A stretch of DNA of 64,000 bases from Streptomyces sclerotialus (GCA_000719105.1 JODX01000032.1:1-64000), one strand, 5' to 3'; shown: positions 52,132-61,578, numbered from the stretch's first letter. The notes: generated by a model not told the origin, from the letters alone. A program made the numbers and translations.

Positions 52132-54701
52132 GCGGGGGAACCGAACCGATGGACCTGATGGACATGAAGCGGAAGCGGGCCGAGGACGCCCGCGAGTTCT
52201 GGCGCGGGGTGCTCACCGCGGGCGGACCGACGGTCGTCCCCCGCTGGACACCGGCTCCCGCGGCCGGGACGGGCGAGGTCGAGGTGGCGCTGCCCGACGG
52301 GTTCCTGGCGGCGGTGCGGGCCCTCGCACTGCCCCTGGACTCCGTCCTGCTGGCCGCCCACGCACGCGTGCTCGCCGTACTGACCGGCGAGCGGGAGGTC
52401 ACCACCGGCTGGGTGGCCGTGGCGGACGGCCGTCCGCTGCCCTGCCGGCTGACCACCGGGACGGGCTCGTGGCGCGAGCTGCTGCGGCACGCACGGCAGG
52501 TCACCGCCGACGTCCGGGCGTACGCGGACTACCCGGTCGACGAGCTGCGGCAGGAACTGGGACTCGCGTCGGCACCGTTCGAGACCGTGCTGGACGCCAC
52601 CGGCAGCGACGGCGCCCTGGAAGGGGACGCCGTGCTCCGCGTGGGCCTGAAGCGGCAGGGCGACCGGATCGGGCTGCGGGTCCGCCACCGCACCGACGTG
52701 CTCGGCGGAGAGGCCGCGGCCCGGATCGCCGGCTACCACGTCACCGCGCTGACCTCGCTGGCCCTGGACCCGGAGGCCGACTACGGGCGGCAGGGGCTGC
52801 TCTCCGCCGACGAGACGCGCCGGCAGCTCGACGGGCTGGCGGGGCCGCGCCGGGAGCTGCCGGACCGGCGGGTCCACGAGCTGTTCGAGGACCGGGTGCG
52901 GGCCCACCCGGACGCGGTGGCCGCGGTGTGCGGCGCCGACCGGTGGACGTACCGGGAGCTCAACTCCCGCGCCAACCGGATCGCCCGGGCCCTGCTCGTC
53001 CGCGGCCTGGAACCCGAGGGCGTCGTCGCGGTGGTGACCGAGCGGAACCTGGACTGGGCCGCGGCCGTCCTCGGGGTGCTGAAGGCCGGGGGCGTCTATC
53101 TGCCCGTCGAGCCGCACTTCCCCGCCGGGCGCATCGCCAAGACGCTGTCCCGGGCCGAGTGCGCGCTGGTGCTGACGGAGGACGGCAGCACGGCCACGCT
53201 CGACGCGGCGCTGTCCCGGCTGTCCGGCGTGGAGAGCCTCCTCGTCGACACCGCCTACGAGGAGGGGCACGCCGACGACGACCCCCAGGTGCCCGTCTCC
53301 GGCGACCGGCTCGCGTACATCTACTTCACCTCCGGCTCCACCGGTGAGCCGAAGGGCGCGATGTGCGAGCACGCCGGGATGCTCAACCACGTCCTCGCCA
53401 AGATCGAGGACCTGGGCATCGAGGAGGGGCAGGTGGTCGCCCAGACCGCGCCCCAGTGCTTCGACATCTCGCTGTGGCAGCTGGTGTCCGCGTTCCTGGT
53501 GGGTGGGCGGACGCTGCTGGTGGAGCAGGAGGTGATCCTGGACGTCGACCGGTTCGTCGACCGGATCACGGCGGGCCGGGCCAATGTGCTCCAGGTCGTG
53601 CCGTCGTACCTGGAGGCCGTCCTCGCCCATCTCGAGCAGAACCCGCGCGCGCTGCCCGACCTGCGGATCGTGTCGGTCACCGGCGAGGCGCTGAAGAAGG
53701 AGCTCACCGAGCGCTGGTTCGCCTCGCACCCGACCGTCCCGCTGGTCAACGCCTACGGCCTGACCGAGACCTCGGACGACACCAACCACGAGGTGCTGCG
53801 CCGGCCGCCGGAGGGCGACCGGGTGCCGCTCGGCCGGGCCGTGCGCAACGTGCGGGTGTACGTCGTGGACGAGCACCTCGGCCTGGTGCCGCTGGGCGCC
53901 CCGGGCGAGATCGTCTTCTCCGGGGTCTGTGTCGGCCGGGGGTACGTCAACGATCCCGAGCGGACCCGGCGGGCCTTCACCGCCGACCCGTACCGGCCGG
54001 GCGAGCGGCTGTACCGCAGCGGCGACCAGGGGCGCTGGCGGCCCGACGGCAAGCTGGAGTTCCTGGGCCGCAAGGACACCCAGGTGAAGGTGCGCGGCTT
54101 CCGCATCGAGATCGGCGAGATCGAGAACGCGCTGCTGAAGGTGGCGGGCGTCCGCGACGGCGCCGTGGTCGTGGCCCGGGGCGAGCACCTGGTCGCCTTC
54201 TACAGCGGGCGCAAGCAGCTCGACGCCGAGGTACTGCGCCGGACGCTGGCCGCCTCGCTGCCCGCGTACATGGTGCCGACGGTCGTCCACTGGCGCGAGC
54301 ACCTGCCGCTGACCGCCAACGGCAAGGTCGACCGCAAGCAGCTCACCGCTCTCGCCGAGGAGCTGGGCACCGCCGGGGACGGCCTCCCCGCTCCCGCGCC
54401 GGGGACGCCGACCGAGGAACGGCTGGCGGCCGCGTGGGCCCAGGTGCTCGGTCTCCCGCCGGCCCGCGTCGGCCGGCAGGACCACTTCTTCGACCGCGGC
54501 GGCACCTCGCTCTCGGCCGTGAAGCTGGCGATCGCCCTGGACCGGACGGTGTCCCCCAAGGACATCACCCGGCACCCGGTCCTCGCCGAGCTGGCCGCAC
54601 TGATCGACGCCCGGACCGGGGCGGAGGCACCGGCCGCCGCTCCCGGCGCGCCCACCGGCTCCGGCACCACCGGCGTACGGACCGGGACCACCACGCCATG
54701 A
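52128..54701 (+). CDS. NRPS protein, truncated C plus A plus T domains
   Basis: The protein (857 aa) begins with about 200 residues resembling only the C-terminal half of a condensation domain, with no HHxxxDG. The A domain (about 255-740) has YIYFTSGSTGEPKGAMCEHA and FDISLWQLVSAF; its pocket by eye is D-I-W-V-S-T-A-D-D, and the two Asp late in the code suit a diamino acid. The T domain near 790 has FFDRGGTSLSAVKL. It should activate and load the monomer, probably L-2,3-diaminopropionate made by the downstream enzymes, for the membrane protein. GTG 52128 overlaps the upstream stop; ATG 52149 is an alternative. No TE is present. Confidence 0.85.
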   Translation: MSGGTEPMDLMDMKRKRAEDAREFWRGVLTAGGPTVVPRWTPAPAAGTGEVEVALPDGFLAAVRALALPLDSVLLAAHARVLAVLTGEREVTTGWVAVADGRPLPCRLTTGTGSWRELLRHARQVTADVRAYADYPVDELRQELGLASAPFETVLDATGSDGALEGDAVLRVGLKRQGDRIGLRVRHRTDVLGGEAAARIAGYHVTALTSLALDPEADYGRQGLLSADETRRQLDGLAGPRRELPDRRVHELFEDRVRAHPDAVAAVCGADRWTYRELNSRANRIARALLVRGLEPEGVVAVVTERNLDWAAAVLGVLKAGGVYLPVEPHFPAGRIAKTLSRAECALVLTEDGSTATLDAALSRLSGVESLLVDTAYEEGHADDDPQVPVSGDRLAYIYFTSGSTGEPKGAMCEHAGMLNHVLAKIEDLGIEEGQVVAQTAPQCFDISLWQLVSAFLVGGRTLLVEQEVILDVDRFVDRITAGRANVLQVVPSYLEAVLAHLEQNPRALPDLRIVSVTGEALKKELTERWFASHPTVPLVNAYGLTETSDDTNHEVLRRPPEGDRVPLGRAVRNVRVYVVDEHLGLVPLGAPGEIVFSGVCVGRGYVNDPERTRRAFTADPYRPGERLYRSGDQGRWRPDGKLEFLGRKDTQVKVRGFRIEIGEIENALLKVAGVRDGAVVVARGEHLVAFYSGRKQLDAEVLRRTLAASLPAYMVPTVVHWREHLPLTANGKVDRKQLTALAEELGTAGDGLPAPAPGTPTEERLAAAWAQVLGLPPARVGRQDHFFDRGGTSLSAVKLAIALDRTVSPKDITRHPVLAELAALIDARTGAEAPAAAPGAPTGSGTTGVRTGTTTP

Positions 54702-54754
54702 ACCTCTTCCGCACAGCCCGTGCCACGCGTACTACCGAAAGGACCGTAACGACC

Positions 54755-55753
54755 ATGTCGTCCTCGACTTCCCTGCTCCGCGACGACGTCGCCCTGGACG
54801 AGGGCAGGCCACCGCTGCTCCGCGTCCCGGGCGACGCCCGGGAGTGGCTCACCCCGCACCGGGACGCGCTGCGCGCGGTCGTCGCCGAGCACGGCGCGGT
54901 GCTCGTCCGCGGGCTCGGGGTGAGCGACCGGACGCAGGCGGGCGCCGTCTTCCGGCAGCTCGCCGACGAGCTGATGCCGGAGAAGGAGGCGTTCGCGCCG
55001 CGGCAGGCGTACGGCGACGGCGTCCACTCCTCCACGGCCTGGCCGCCCAACCAGCAGATGTGCATGCACCACGAGCTGAGCTACGCGATGGAGTTCCCCG
55101 GCCTGATGCTCTTCGCCTGCCTCACGGCGCCCGCCGAGGGCGGGGCGACGACCGTGGCCGACGCGGAGGCCGTGCTGGCGGCGCTGCCCAAGGAGCTGAC
55201 CGAGCGGTTCGAGCGGGAGGGCTGGCTGCTCACCCGCAGCTACAACGACGAGATCGGCGCCACCCTCGAGGAGGCCTTCGGCACGGACGACCGGAGCGCC
55301 ATCGAGGCGTACTGCCGGGTGCACGCCATCGAGTTCGACTGGCAGGACGACGGCTCCCTGCGCACCCGGCAGCGCCGCAGCGCCGTGGTGCGGCACCCGG
55401 TGACGGGCCGCCGCTGCTGGTTCAACCAGATCGCGTTCCTCAACGAGTGGACGATGGACCCCGAGGTGCGCGAATACCTGGTGGACGTCTACGAGGAGGA
55501 CGGCCTGCCGTTCAACACCCGCTACGGCAACGGCGACCCGATCGGCCCCGACGTCGTCGAGGCGATCAACGACGTGTACACCGCCCACACCCTGCGCGAG
55601 CCGTGGCAGGCGGGCGATCTGCTGCTCGTCGACAACGTCCGTACGGCGCACAGCCGGGAGCCCTTCGAGGGACCGCGCGAGGTGCTCGTGGGCCTCGCCG
55701 ACCCGGTCAGGTTCGCCGACGTCTCCACGCCCCTGGAAGGAAACGCCCGATGA
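54755..55753 (+). CDS. SyrP/TauD-like Fe(II)/2-oxoglutarate oxygenase
   Basis: The 332-residue protein has the TauD/clavaminate-synthase fold. Metal ligands are in QMCMHHELSYAMEFPG (HxE) and the distal VRTAHSREPFEGPRE (His, and Arg for 2-oxoglutarate). SyrP-like members hydroxylate amino acids tethered on NRPS carrier domains at the beta position. AAAGGA precedes ATG 54755; an ATG at 54698 that overlaps the upstream stop would add 19 residues. Its place in the operon suggests hydroxylation of the carrier-bound diaminopropionate or the chain. It overlaps the next gene as ATGA. Confidence 0.85.
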   Translation: MSSSTSLLRDDVALDEGRPPLLRVPGDAREWLTPHRDALRAVVAEHGAVLVRGLGVSDRTQAGAVFRQLADELMPEKEAFAPRQAYGDGVHSSTAWPPNQQMCMHHELSYAMEFPGLMLFACLTAPAEGGATTVADAEAVLAALPKELTERFEREGWLLTRSYNDEIGATLEEAFGTDDRSAIEAYCRVHAIEFDWQDDGSLRTRQRRSAVVRHPVTGRRCWFNQIAFLNEWTMDPEVREYLVDVYEEDGLPFNTRYGNGDPIGPDVVEAINDVYTAHTLREPWQAGDLLLVDNVRTAHSREPFEGPREVLVGLADPVRFADVSTPLEGNAR

Positions 55754-56814
55754 CCGCGTACGAACCGGCGGCGACGCCCGCGAGGAAGGCGCCGTCCTTC
55801 TCCGTGATCACCGGCGCCCAGGTGCGGCAGGTCCTCACCGGCCACGAGCGCGAGGTCGTCGACCTGGTGGAGTCCGTCTACCGCCTGCACGGCGCGGGCG
55901 ACACGGTCAATCCGCCGTCGTACTTCCTGCGCTTCCCCGACCGTCCCTCCTCCCGCATCATCGCGCTGCCCGCGTCGCTGGGCGGCGAGAAGCGGGTCGA
56001 CGGGCTGAAGTGGGTCTCCAGTTTCCCGGAGAACATCGAGTCCGGTCTGCCGCGCGCCTCGGCCGTGCTCATCCTCAACGACCCGGTCACGGGCTACCCG
56101 TTCGCCTGTCTCGAGGCGTCGGTGATCAGCGCGGCCCGGACGGCGGCGTCGGCGGCGCTGGCGGCCCACCGGCTGAGCGACGCCCGCAAGGGGCGCGCGA
56201 AGCCGTCCCGGGTGCTGTTCGTGGGCACGGGCCTGATCGCCCGATACCTCCACACGTACCTGGCCGCCACCGGCTGGCCGTTCGAGGAGATCGGCGTGCA
56301 CGACCTGTCGGCCGAGAGCGCCGCCGGGTTCACGTCCTACCTGGAACGGTCGGGCACCGACGCCCGGATCACCGTGCACGGCACGGCGGAGGAGGCGATC
56401 CGCGCGGCCGACCTGGTGGTCTTCGCCACGGTCGCGGGCACCCCGCACATCCACGAGCCGAAGTGGTTCGCCCACGACCCGCTGGTGCTGCACGTGTCGC
56501 TGCGCGACCTGGCTCCGGAGATCCTGCTCGGCTCGGCGAACTTCGTCGACGACGTGGAGCACTGCCTGAAGGCGGACACCTCGCCGCACCTGGCCGAGCA
56601 GCTCACCGGGGGCCGGGACTTCCTGACCGGGACGCTGGACGACGTGCTCGCCGGCCGGGTGGGCGTGCCGTCGGACCGGCCGGTGATCTTCTCACCGTTC
56701 GGCCTCGGCGTCCTGGACCTGGCGGTGGGCGCGTACGTCCACGAGGCCGTGTCCCGGGCCGATCGGCTCCATGTCGTGGACGGCTTCTTCCATGAACTGA
56801 GCCGCCACGGCTGA
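55750..56814 (+). CDS. sbnB: 2,3-diaminopropionate biosynthesis dehydrogenase SbnB
   Basis: This 354-residue protein belongs to the ornithine cyclodeaminase/mu-crystallin family. It shows LRFPDRPSSRIIALPASLGG, the NAD motif VLFVGTGLIARYLHTYLAA and HVSLRDLAPEILLG. SbnB oxidatively cleaves N-(1-amino-1-carboxyl-2-ethyl)-glutamate to L-2,3-diaminopropionate and 2-oxoglutarate. The ATGA overlap with the oxygenase gene and a GGAAGG site show tight co-translation. The adjacent sbnA supports the assignment over ornithine cyclodeaminase. Confidence 0.9.
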   Translation: MTAYEPAATPARKAPSFSVITGAQVRQVLTGHEREVVDLVESVYRLHGAGDTVNPPSYFLRFPDRPSSRIIALPASLGGEKRVDGLKWVSSFPENIESGLPRASAVLILNDPVTGYPFACLEASVISAARTAASAALAAHRLSDARKGRAKPSRVLFVGTGLIARYLHTYLAATGWPFEEIGVHDLSAESAAGFTSYLERSGTDARITVHGTAEEAIRAADLVVFATVAGTPHIHEPKWFAHDPLVLHVSLRDLAPEILLGSANFVDDVEHCLKADTSPHLAEQLTGGRDFLTGTLDDVLAGRVGVPSDRPVIFSPFGLGVLDLAVGAYVHEAVSRADRLHVVDGFFHELSRHG

Positions 56815-56986
56815 CCGCCGCGGCACCGCGGCTCCGCACACGCGCACATACGGGCCCGACCATCCCTTGTGCGTCTCGCGCACCGGAAATATGCGCGAAA
56901 AACAGAAAACAGCACGACAACAAGTCCGTTACCGATACAACACGCCACTTATGACAGCACGGCAAGCGCGAAACAGGGGGGCCGTA

Positions 56987-57973
56987 GTGCCAGTCATATC
57001 CGTACCCACGGACTTCAACGAGGAGGAGCTGTACGTCGATCTTCAACCGGTCGTCGGGCACTCCCTCTTCCTCAAGTGCGAGGGCTTCAACTTCGCCGGC
57101 TCCATCAAGGTCAAGGCGGCGCTGGAGATGGTGAAGGCCGCAGAACGGGACGGAGTCCTCACGCCGGGCTCGGTCCTCGTCGAGTCCTCGTCCGGGAACC
57201 TGGGCGTGGCACTCAGCATGATCGCGGCGAGCAGGGGTTACCGGTTCCTGTGTGTGACCGACTCCCGCTGCAACCCGCAGACACGCCGGCTGATGGAGGC
57301 GCTGGGCAGCGACGTCCACGTCATCACCGAGCCGGCCACCGACGGCGGCTTCCTCGGCGCGCGCATCTCGTACGTCCGCGCGCTGTGCGCCTCCGACGAC
57401 CGCTACGTCTGGCTCGACCAGTACACCAACTCGGGCAACTGGCGGGCGCACTACCGCACCACCGCCCCCGCCATCGCCCGGCAGTTCCCGCGCCTGGACG
57501 TGCTGTTCGTGGGCGTGGGCACCTCCGGAACGCTGATGGGATGCGCACGCTGGTTCTGGGAGCACCGGCGCGGCGTGCGCATCGTGGCCGTGGACAGCGA
57601 GGGCTCCGTCTCCTTCGGCGGGGCTCCGGGCCGCCGGATGATCCCGGGGCTGGGCATGAGCGTCAGCCCGCCGCTGCTCGACGAGTCCTGGGTGGACGAC
57701 CTGGTGCGCGTCGAGGAGGCGGACACCGTGCGGGCCTGCCGCCGGCTGGCCCGGCGCGGGTTCCTGTTCGGCGGCTCCACGGGCACGGTGGTCAGCGGCG
57801 CCTCCGACTGGCTGGCCCGGAACGGCGGCGACGACCTGACGGCCGTGGCCATCGCCCCGGACCTCGGCGAGCGCTACCTGGACACCGTGTACCGCGACGG
57901 CTGGGTGAGCGACCTGTACGGCGACGACGCCCTGAACACCGAGGAGCTGCCGCTGATCTCCCGCTCGGCCTGA
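56987..57973 (+). CDS. sbnA: SbnA, PLP-dependent diaminopropionate precursor synthase
   Basis: The 328-residue protein is a cysteine synthase-like PLP enzyme: GFNFAGSIKVKAAL with the PLP Lys, the substrate loop ESSSGNLGVALSMIAA and VGVGTSGTLMG for phosphate binding. SbnA joins O-phosphoserine and glutamate to the intermediate cleaved by SbnB. GTG 56987 after GGGGGG gives the family length; ATG 56951 lacks a ribosome binding site. A 172-base AT-rich gap separates it from sbnB, so it may have its own promoter. Confidence 0.9.
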   Translation: MPVISVPTDFNEEELYVDLQPVVGHSLFLKCEGFNFAGSIKVKAALEMVKAAERDGVLTPGSVLVESSSGNLGVALSMIAASRGYRFLCVTDSRCNPQTRRLMEALGSDVHVITEPATDGGFLGARISYVRALCASDDRYVWLDQYTNSGNWRAHYRTTAPAIARQFPRLDVLFVGVGTSGTLMGCARWFWEHRRGVRIVAVDSEGSVSFGGAPGRRMIPGLGMSVSPPLLDESWVDDLVRVEEADTVRACRRLARRGFLFGGSTGTVVSGASDWLARNGGDDLTAVAIAPDLGERYLDTVYRDGWVSDLYGDDALNTEELPLISRSA

Positions 57974-58013
57974 CCACGCACCGCCCGACCGCGGCGCTCC
58001 GGTGTCCCCCCAG

Positions 58014-58045
58014 GGCCCCGGGGCGCCTCGCCGCTCCCGGGGGCC
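58014..58045. terminator. possible terminator after sbnA
   Basis: GGCCCCGG (58014-58021) can pair with CCGGGGGCC (58037-58045), leaving one bulge and a 15-base loop, 40 bases after the sbnA stop. Confidence 0.4.
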
Positions 58046-58113
58046 GTCGCACCGGGACGCCCACCCGCCGGATGCCGGGTGAGGGTCCCCGTACCGAGGG
58101 GTAGGTTCCGCAC

Positions 58114-59748
58114 ATGGCAGCGAGCACCCATGAAGTGAGCAACCAGCCCCCGCCCTTGCAGGGCCATGACGTCTTCACCGCCGACCGGGCCCTCGCGGAG
58201 GCGGTCGAGCGGCACCTCGACCCCCGCCTGCTCGACGAGGTCCGCGCGGAACTGTCGGCGTTCGGACGTACGGCGGGCTCCGTCCAGGTGCAGGAGTGGG
58301 GGCGGCTGGCCAACGAGAACCCGCCGGTGTTGCGGACGCACGACCGCTACGGCAACCGGATCGACGAGGTCGAGTTCCACCCCTCCTGGCACCGGCTCCT
58401 CGGCAAGGGTGTCTCCCAGGGACTCACGGCGGCCTGGGCCCGGCCCGGCGGCCATGTGCGGCGCGCGGCCGCCTTCCTCGTCTGGTCGCAGGTCGAGGCG
58501 GGCAACGGCTGCCCGCTGTCGATGACCCACGCGGCGGTGCCCGCGCTCCGCGCCGATCCCGCGCTGGCGGCCGAGTGGGAGCCGCGGCTGACGTCCATGG
58601 TCTACGACCAGGACATGCGGCCTGCCGCCCGGAAGGCCGGTGTCCTGTTCGGCATGGGCATGACGGAGAAGCAGGGCGGCAGCGACGTCCGCGCGAACAC
58701 CACCGCGGCACGGCCCCTCGCGGAGGACGGCACGTACGAGCTGAGGGGCCACAAGTGGTTCTGCTCGGCGCCGATGTCGGACGGTTTCCTGGTGCTGGCG
58801 CAGGCGCCAGGAGGCCTCACCTGCTTCCTCGTACCGCGGGTGCTGGCGGACGGCACGCGCAACGTGTTCCGCATCCAGCGGCTGAAGGACAAGCTGGGCA
58901 ACCGGTCCAACGCCTCCGCCGAGGTCGAGTTCGACGGGACGTGGGCGCGCCGGGTCGGCGACGAGGGCCGCGGGGTGCGCACGATCATCGACATGGTGGC
59001 GGCCACGCGCGTGGACTGCGTGCTGGGCTCGGCCGGGCTGATGCGGCAGGCGGTGTCCCAGGCGGTCCACCACTGCACGTACCGAGAGGCGTTCGGCGGG
59101 AAGCTGATCGACAAGCCGCTGATGCGCAATGTCCTCGCGGACCTGGCGCTGGAGTCGGAGGCGGCGACCGCGCTCGGCCTGCGGCTGGCGGCGGCGTACG
59201 ACGACGGCGGCGAGAGCGAGCGCGCGTTCCTTCGGCTGGCGGTGCCCGCCGCCAAGTACTGGGTGACCAAGCGCTGTACGCCGGTCGTGACCGAGGCCCT
59301 GGAGTGCCTGGGCGGCAACGGGTACGTGGAGGAGTCGGGGATGCCCCGGCTGCTGCGCGAGTCGCCGCTCAACTCGATCTGGGAAGGCGCAGGCAACGTC
59401 CAGGCGCTGGACGTGCTGCGGGCGCTGCAGCGCGAGCCGCAGGCGCTGAACGCGTTCCTCCAGGAGGTCGGGCAGACCCGGGGCGCCGACCACCGGCTGG
59501 ACGGCGCGATCAAGAACGTGCTGACCGAACTGGCCGATCTGGAGGGCATGGAGGCCCGCGCGCGCCGGCTCGTGGAACGGCTCGCGCTGGTGCTCCAGGG
59601 CTCGCTGCTGGTCCGGTACGCGCCCCCGGAGGTCGCCGACGCGTTCTGCGCCTCCCGGCTGGGCGGCGACTGGGGCACGGCCCTCGGCACCCTGCCGCAC
59701 ACCCTGGACCTCGCCTCGGTGGTGACCCGGGCGCGCCCGGTCGGCTGA
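58114..59748 (+). CDS. AidB-like acyl-CoA dehydrogenase
   Basis: The protein (544 aa) is an acyl-CoA dehydrogenase of the AidB type, with the FAD motif FGMGMTEKQGGSDVRANTTA, ALECLGGNGYVEESGMPRLL and the C-terminal helical extension. AidB is part of the alkylation response in E. coli. A TAGGTT -10 box (58102-58107) is 6 bases before ATG 58114, so the mRNA is probably leaderless. It is followed by a strong terminator and is not part of the synthetase operon. Confidence 0.88.
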   Translation: MAASTHEVSNQPPPLQGHDVFTADRALAEAVERHLDPRLLDEVRAELSAFGRTAGSVQVQEWGRLANENPPVLRTHDRYGNRIDEVEFHPSWHRLLGKGVSQGLTAAWARPGGHVRRAAAFLVWSQVEAGNGCPLSMTHAAVPALRADPALAAEWEPRLTSMVYDQDMRPAARKAGVLFGMGMTEKQGGSDVRANTTAARPLAEDGTYELRGHKWFCSAPMSDGFLVLAQAPGGLTCFLVPRVLADGTRNVFRIQRLKDKLGNRSNASAEVEFDGTWARRVGDEGRGVRTIIDMVAATRVDCVLGSAGLMRQAVSQAVHHCTYREAFGGKLIDKPLMRNVLADLALESEAATALGLRLAAAYDDGGESERAFLRLAVPAAKYWVTKRCTPVVTEALECLGGNGYVEESGMPRLLRESPLNSIWEGAGNVQALDVLRALQREPQALNAFLQEVGQTRGADHRLDGAIKNVLTELADLEGMEARARRLVERLALVLQGSLLVRYAPPEVADAFCASRLGGDWGTALGTLPHTLDLASVVTRARPVG

Positions 59749-59758
59749 GGCGGCCGGC

Positions 59759-59796
59759 ACGGGGGTGGTGCTGCGCCGACACGGCACCACCCCCGT
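59759..59796. terminator. strong terminator after aidB-like gene
   Basis: A 13-base perfect stem (ACGGGGGTGGTGC and its complement) closes a 12-base loop 11 bases after the stop. Confidence 0.8.
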
Positions 59797-60095
59797 CATC
59801 TGGCCCCTGGCCGGAGCACCGCCGCCCTCGCGGGCGGCGTTCAACAAGTTTCGGCACGCGGGCTGCCGTTCGCCAGGGTTGCAGGGGGTTGCAAGTCACC
59901 CGTTCCAGCGGTGCGCCACGGGTCCGGGTCCGCCCGTATCGGCTCGTCATCGGCCCGTCGGCGGCTCTCTGTGACCGGAGTGCCCCCTTCCGTGGTCGAT
60001 CGGCGGCACACTATGAGACCCGCCGTCAACGCACATGGCGAACGGCCGTGGCCGGGAGACCGGCCACGGCCGGAAGAGCCCGCCGGGAGGAACGA
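59797..60095. other. intergenic region before GAF-domain gene
   Basis: These 299 bases carry no convincing gene. The promoter of the GAF-domain gene should lie here, but I cannot place its boxes. Confidence 0.5.
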
Positions 60096-61442
60096 GTGGC
60101 GCACCCGCCGGATGTCACACGGCCCACCGCCCATGACGCGCACCGGGCGGCGGCGCGGGCACTCGAGGGAACCCATGCCGCCGCACCGGCCGGACGGCGC
60201 CCCGGGGCCGCGCACCGGCCGGCGGCCGGGCAGTCCTGGAGCCGGGTGGTCCGCGGCGGCATCGACCCCGATCACGACCTGCGGAGCGACCTGCTCAGCC
60301 GCGAGGAGATCGAGCGGCGCCGGCGGACCTCACGGCTCCGGCACGTCCTGCCCGTCCTGCACGAGGGGCTGCAGCCGTTCACCGGCTCGGGGCAGCACAT
60401 CGTGATGGTCGCCGACGCGGAGGGCCGGGTGCTGTGGCGCGTGGGCGGCGCCTCCGGGCTGCGCCGGGCGGACGGGCACGGTCTCGCCGTCGGCGTGGAC
60501 CGGCGCGAGGAGGTGGTCGGCGTCAACGGGCTCGGCACCCCGCTGGTGACCCGCCGCCCGGTCCAGGTCGCCTCCGCCGAGCACTTCGTGCGCATCCTGC
60601 GCTCCTGGGCGTGCACCGGCGCCGTCATCACCGACCCGCGCGACGGCCGGCTGCTCGGCGCGGTCGACGTCAGCGGTCCGCTGGAGAGTCACCACCCGGC
60701 CACGCTCGCCCTGGTCGAGTCGGTGGCCAAACTCGCCGAGGCCCGGCTATGGGACCTGCACCTGACCTCGCTGGAGCGGCTGCGCGCGGTCGCCGCCCCG
60801 GTGCTGGCGCGGATCGGCGGGCGCGCGGTGGCCGTGGACGACCACGGCTGGACGGCCGCGGTGACCGGGATGCCGTACACCCGGCGCCTCGCCCTGCCCG
60901 CGGCGCTCTCCCCGGGCCGGTCCCGGCTGCCGGCCCTGGGCCCGTGCGCGGTGGAAGCGCTGCCCGGGGGCTGGCTGGTCCGGCCCTGCGACGGGCCGCC
61001 GGCCGCCTCCGGCACCGCCCGCCTCGTACTGGACCTGACGCGTCCGCACCGCTGGACGGTGACCGTATCCGGCGGCGCGTGCTCCTGGACCCATGAACTC
61101 AGTCCCCGGCACGCGGAGTTGCTGTACCTGCTGGCCCGGCACCGCACCGGCCGCAGCGCCGCCGCGCTCGCCGACGACCTGTTCGGCGACCCGGCCCGCA
61201 CGGTCACGGCCCGCGCCGAGATGTCCCGGGTACGGCGCCGGCTCGGGGCGTTCCTGGAGCACCGTCCGTACCGCTTCGCGGAGGGCGTGGAGGTGGAGGT
61301 GCTGCTGCCCGACGATCCGCTGGACCTGTTCCCCCGGTCGCTGGCGCCCGGAGTGCTGCGGGCCCGCGAGGCGTCCCGCCGGACGGAGGGCGGAGCGGAA
61401 CGCGGGGCCGGTCGGGGCGGGAACGCGCGGTGCGAGGGATAA
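60096..61442 (+). CDS. GAF-domain putative transcriptional regulator
   Basis: The 448-residue protein starts at a GTG with GGGAGG 5 bases upstream. Residues about 85-220 form a GAF-like sensor (HIVMVADAEGRVLWRVGG, VVGVNGLGTPLVTRRPVQV, GAVITDPRDGRLLGAVDVSG). The C-terminal region (LSPRHAELLYLLARHRTGRS, LADDLFGDPARTVTARAEMS) resembles a winged-helix output domain. Such proteins are found widely in streptomycetes; ligand and targets are unknown. Confidence 0.8.
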   Translation: MAHPPDVTRPTAHDAHRAAARALEGTHAAAPAGRRPGAAHRPAAGQSWSRVVRGGIDPDHDLRSDLLSREEIERRRRTSRLRHVLPVLHEGLQPFTGSGQHIVMVADAEGRVLWRVGGASGLRRADGHGLAVGVDRREEVVGVNGLGTPLVTRRPVQVASAEHFVRILRSWACTGAVITDPRDGRLLGAVDVSGPLESHHPATLALVESVAKLAEARLWDLHLTSLERLRAVAAPVLARIGGRAVAVDDHGWTAAVTGMPYTRRLALPAALSPGRSRLPALGPCAVEALPGGWLVRPCDGPPAASGTARLVLDLTRPHRWTVTVSGGACSWTHELSPRHAELLYLLARHRTGRSAAALADDLFGDPARTVTARAEMSRVRRRLGAFLEHRPYRFAEGVEVEVLLPDDPLDLFPRSLAPGVLRAREASRRTEGGAERGAGRGGNARCEG

Positions 61443-61578
61443 CCCTGCGTTCCTCCGGTACCCGTCCGGGCCCCGTGTCCTCTGAAGTAGCATCCCTCCC
61501 GAACCACCCCATCTGCTTCTCTGTCAACGCCGTCAACGTTGGCCGCAGTTGGCCGGTCGCCATCGGAAGGTTGGTCTC

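Noticed and set aside
55750..56814. ornithine cyclodeaminase
   Set aside because: The fold is the same, but the adjacent sbnA and NRPS genes make SbnB the better assignment.
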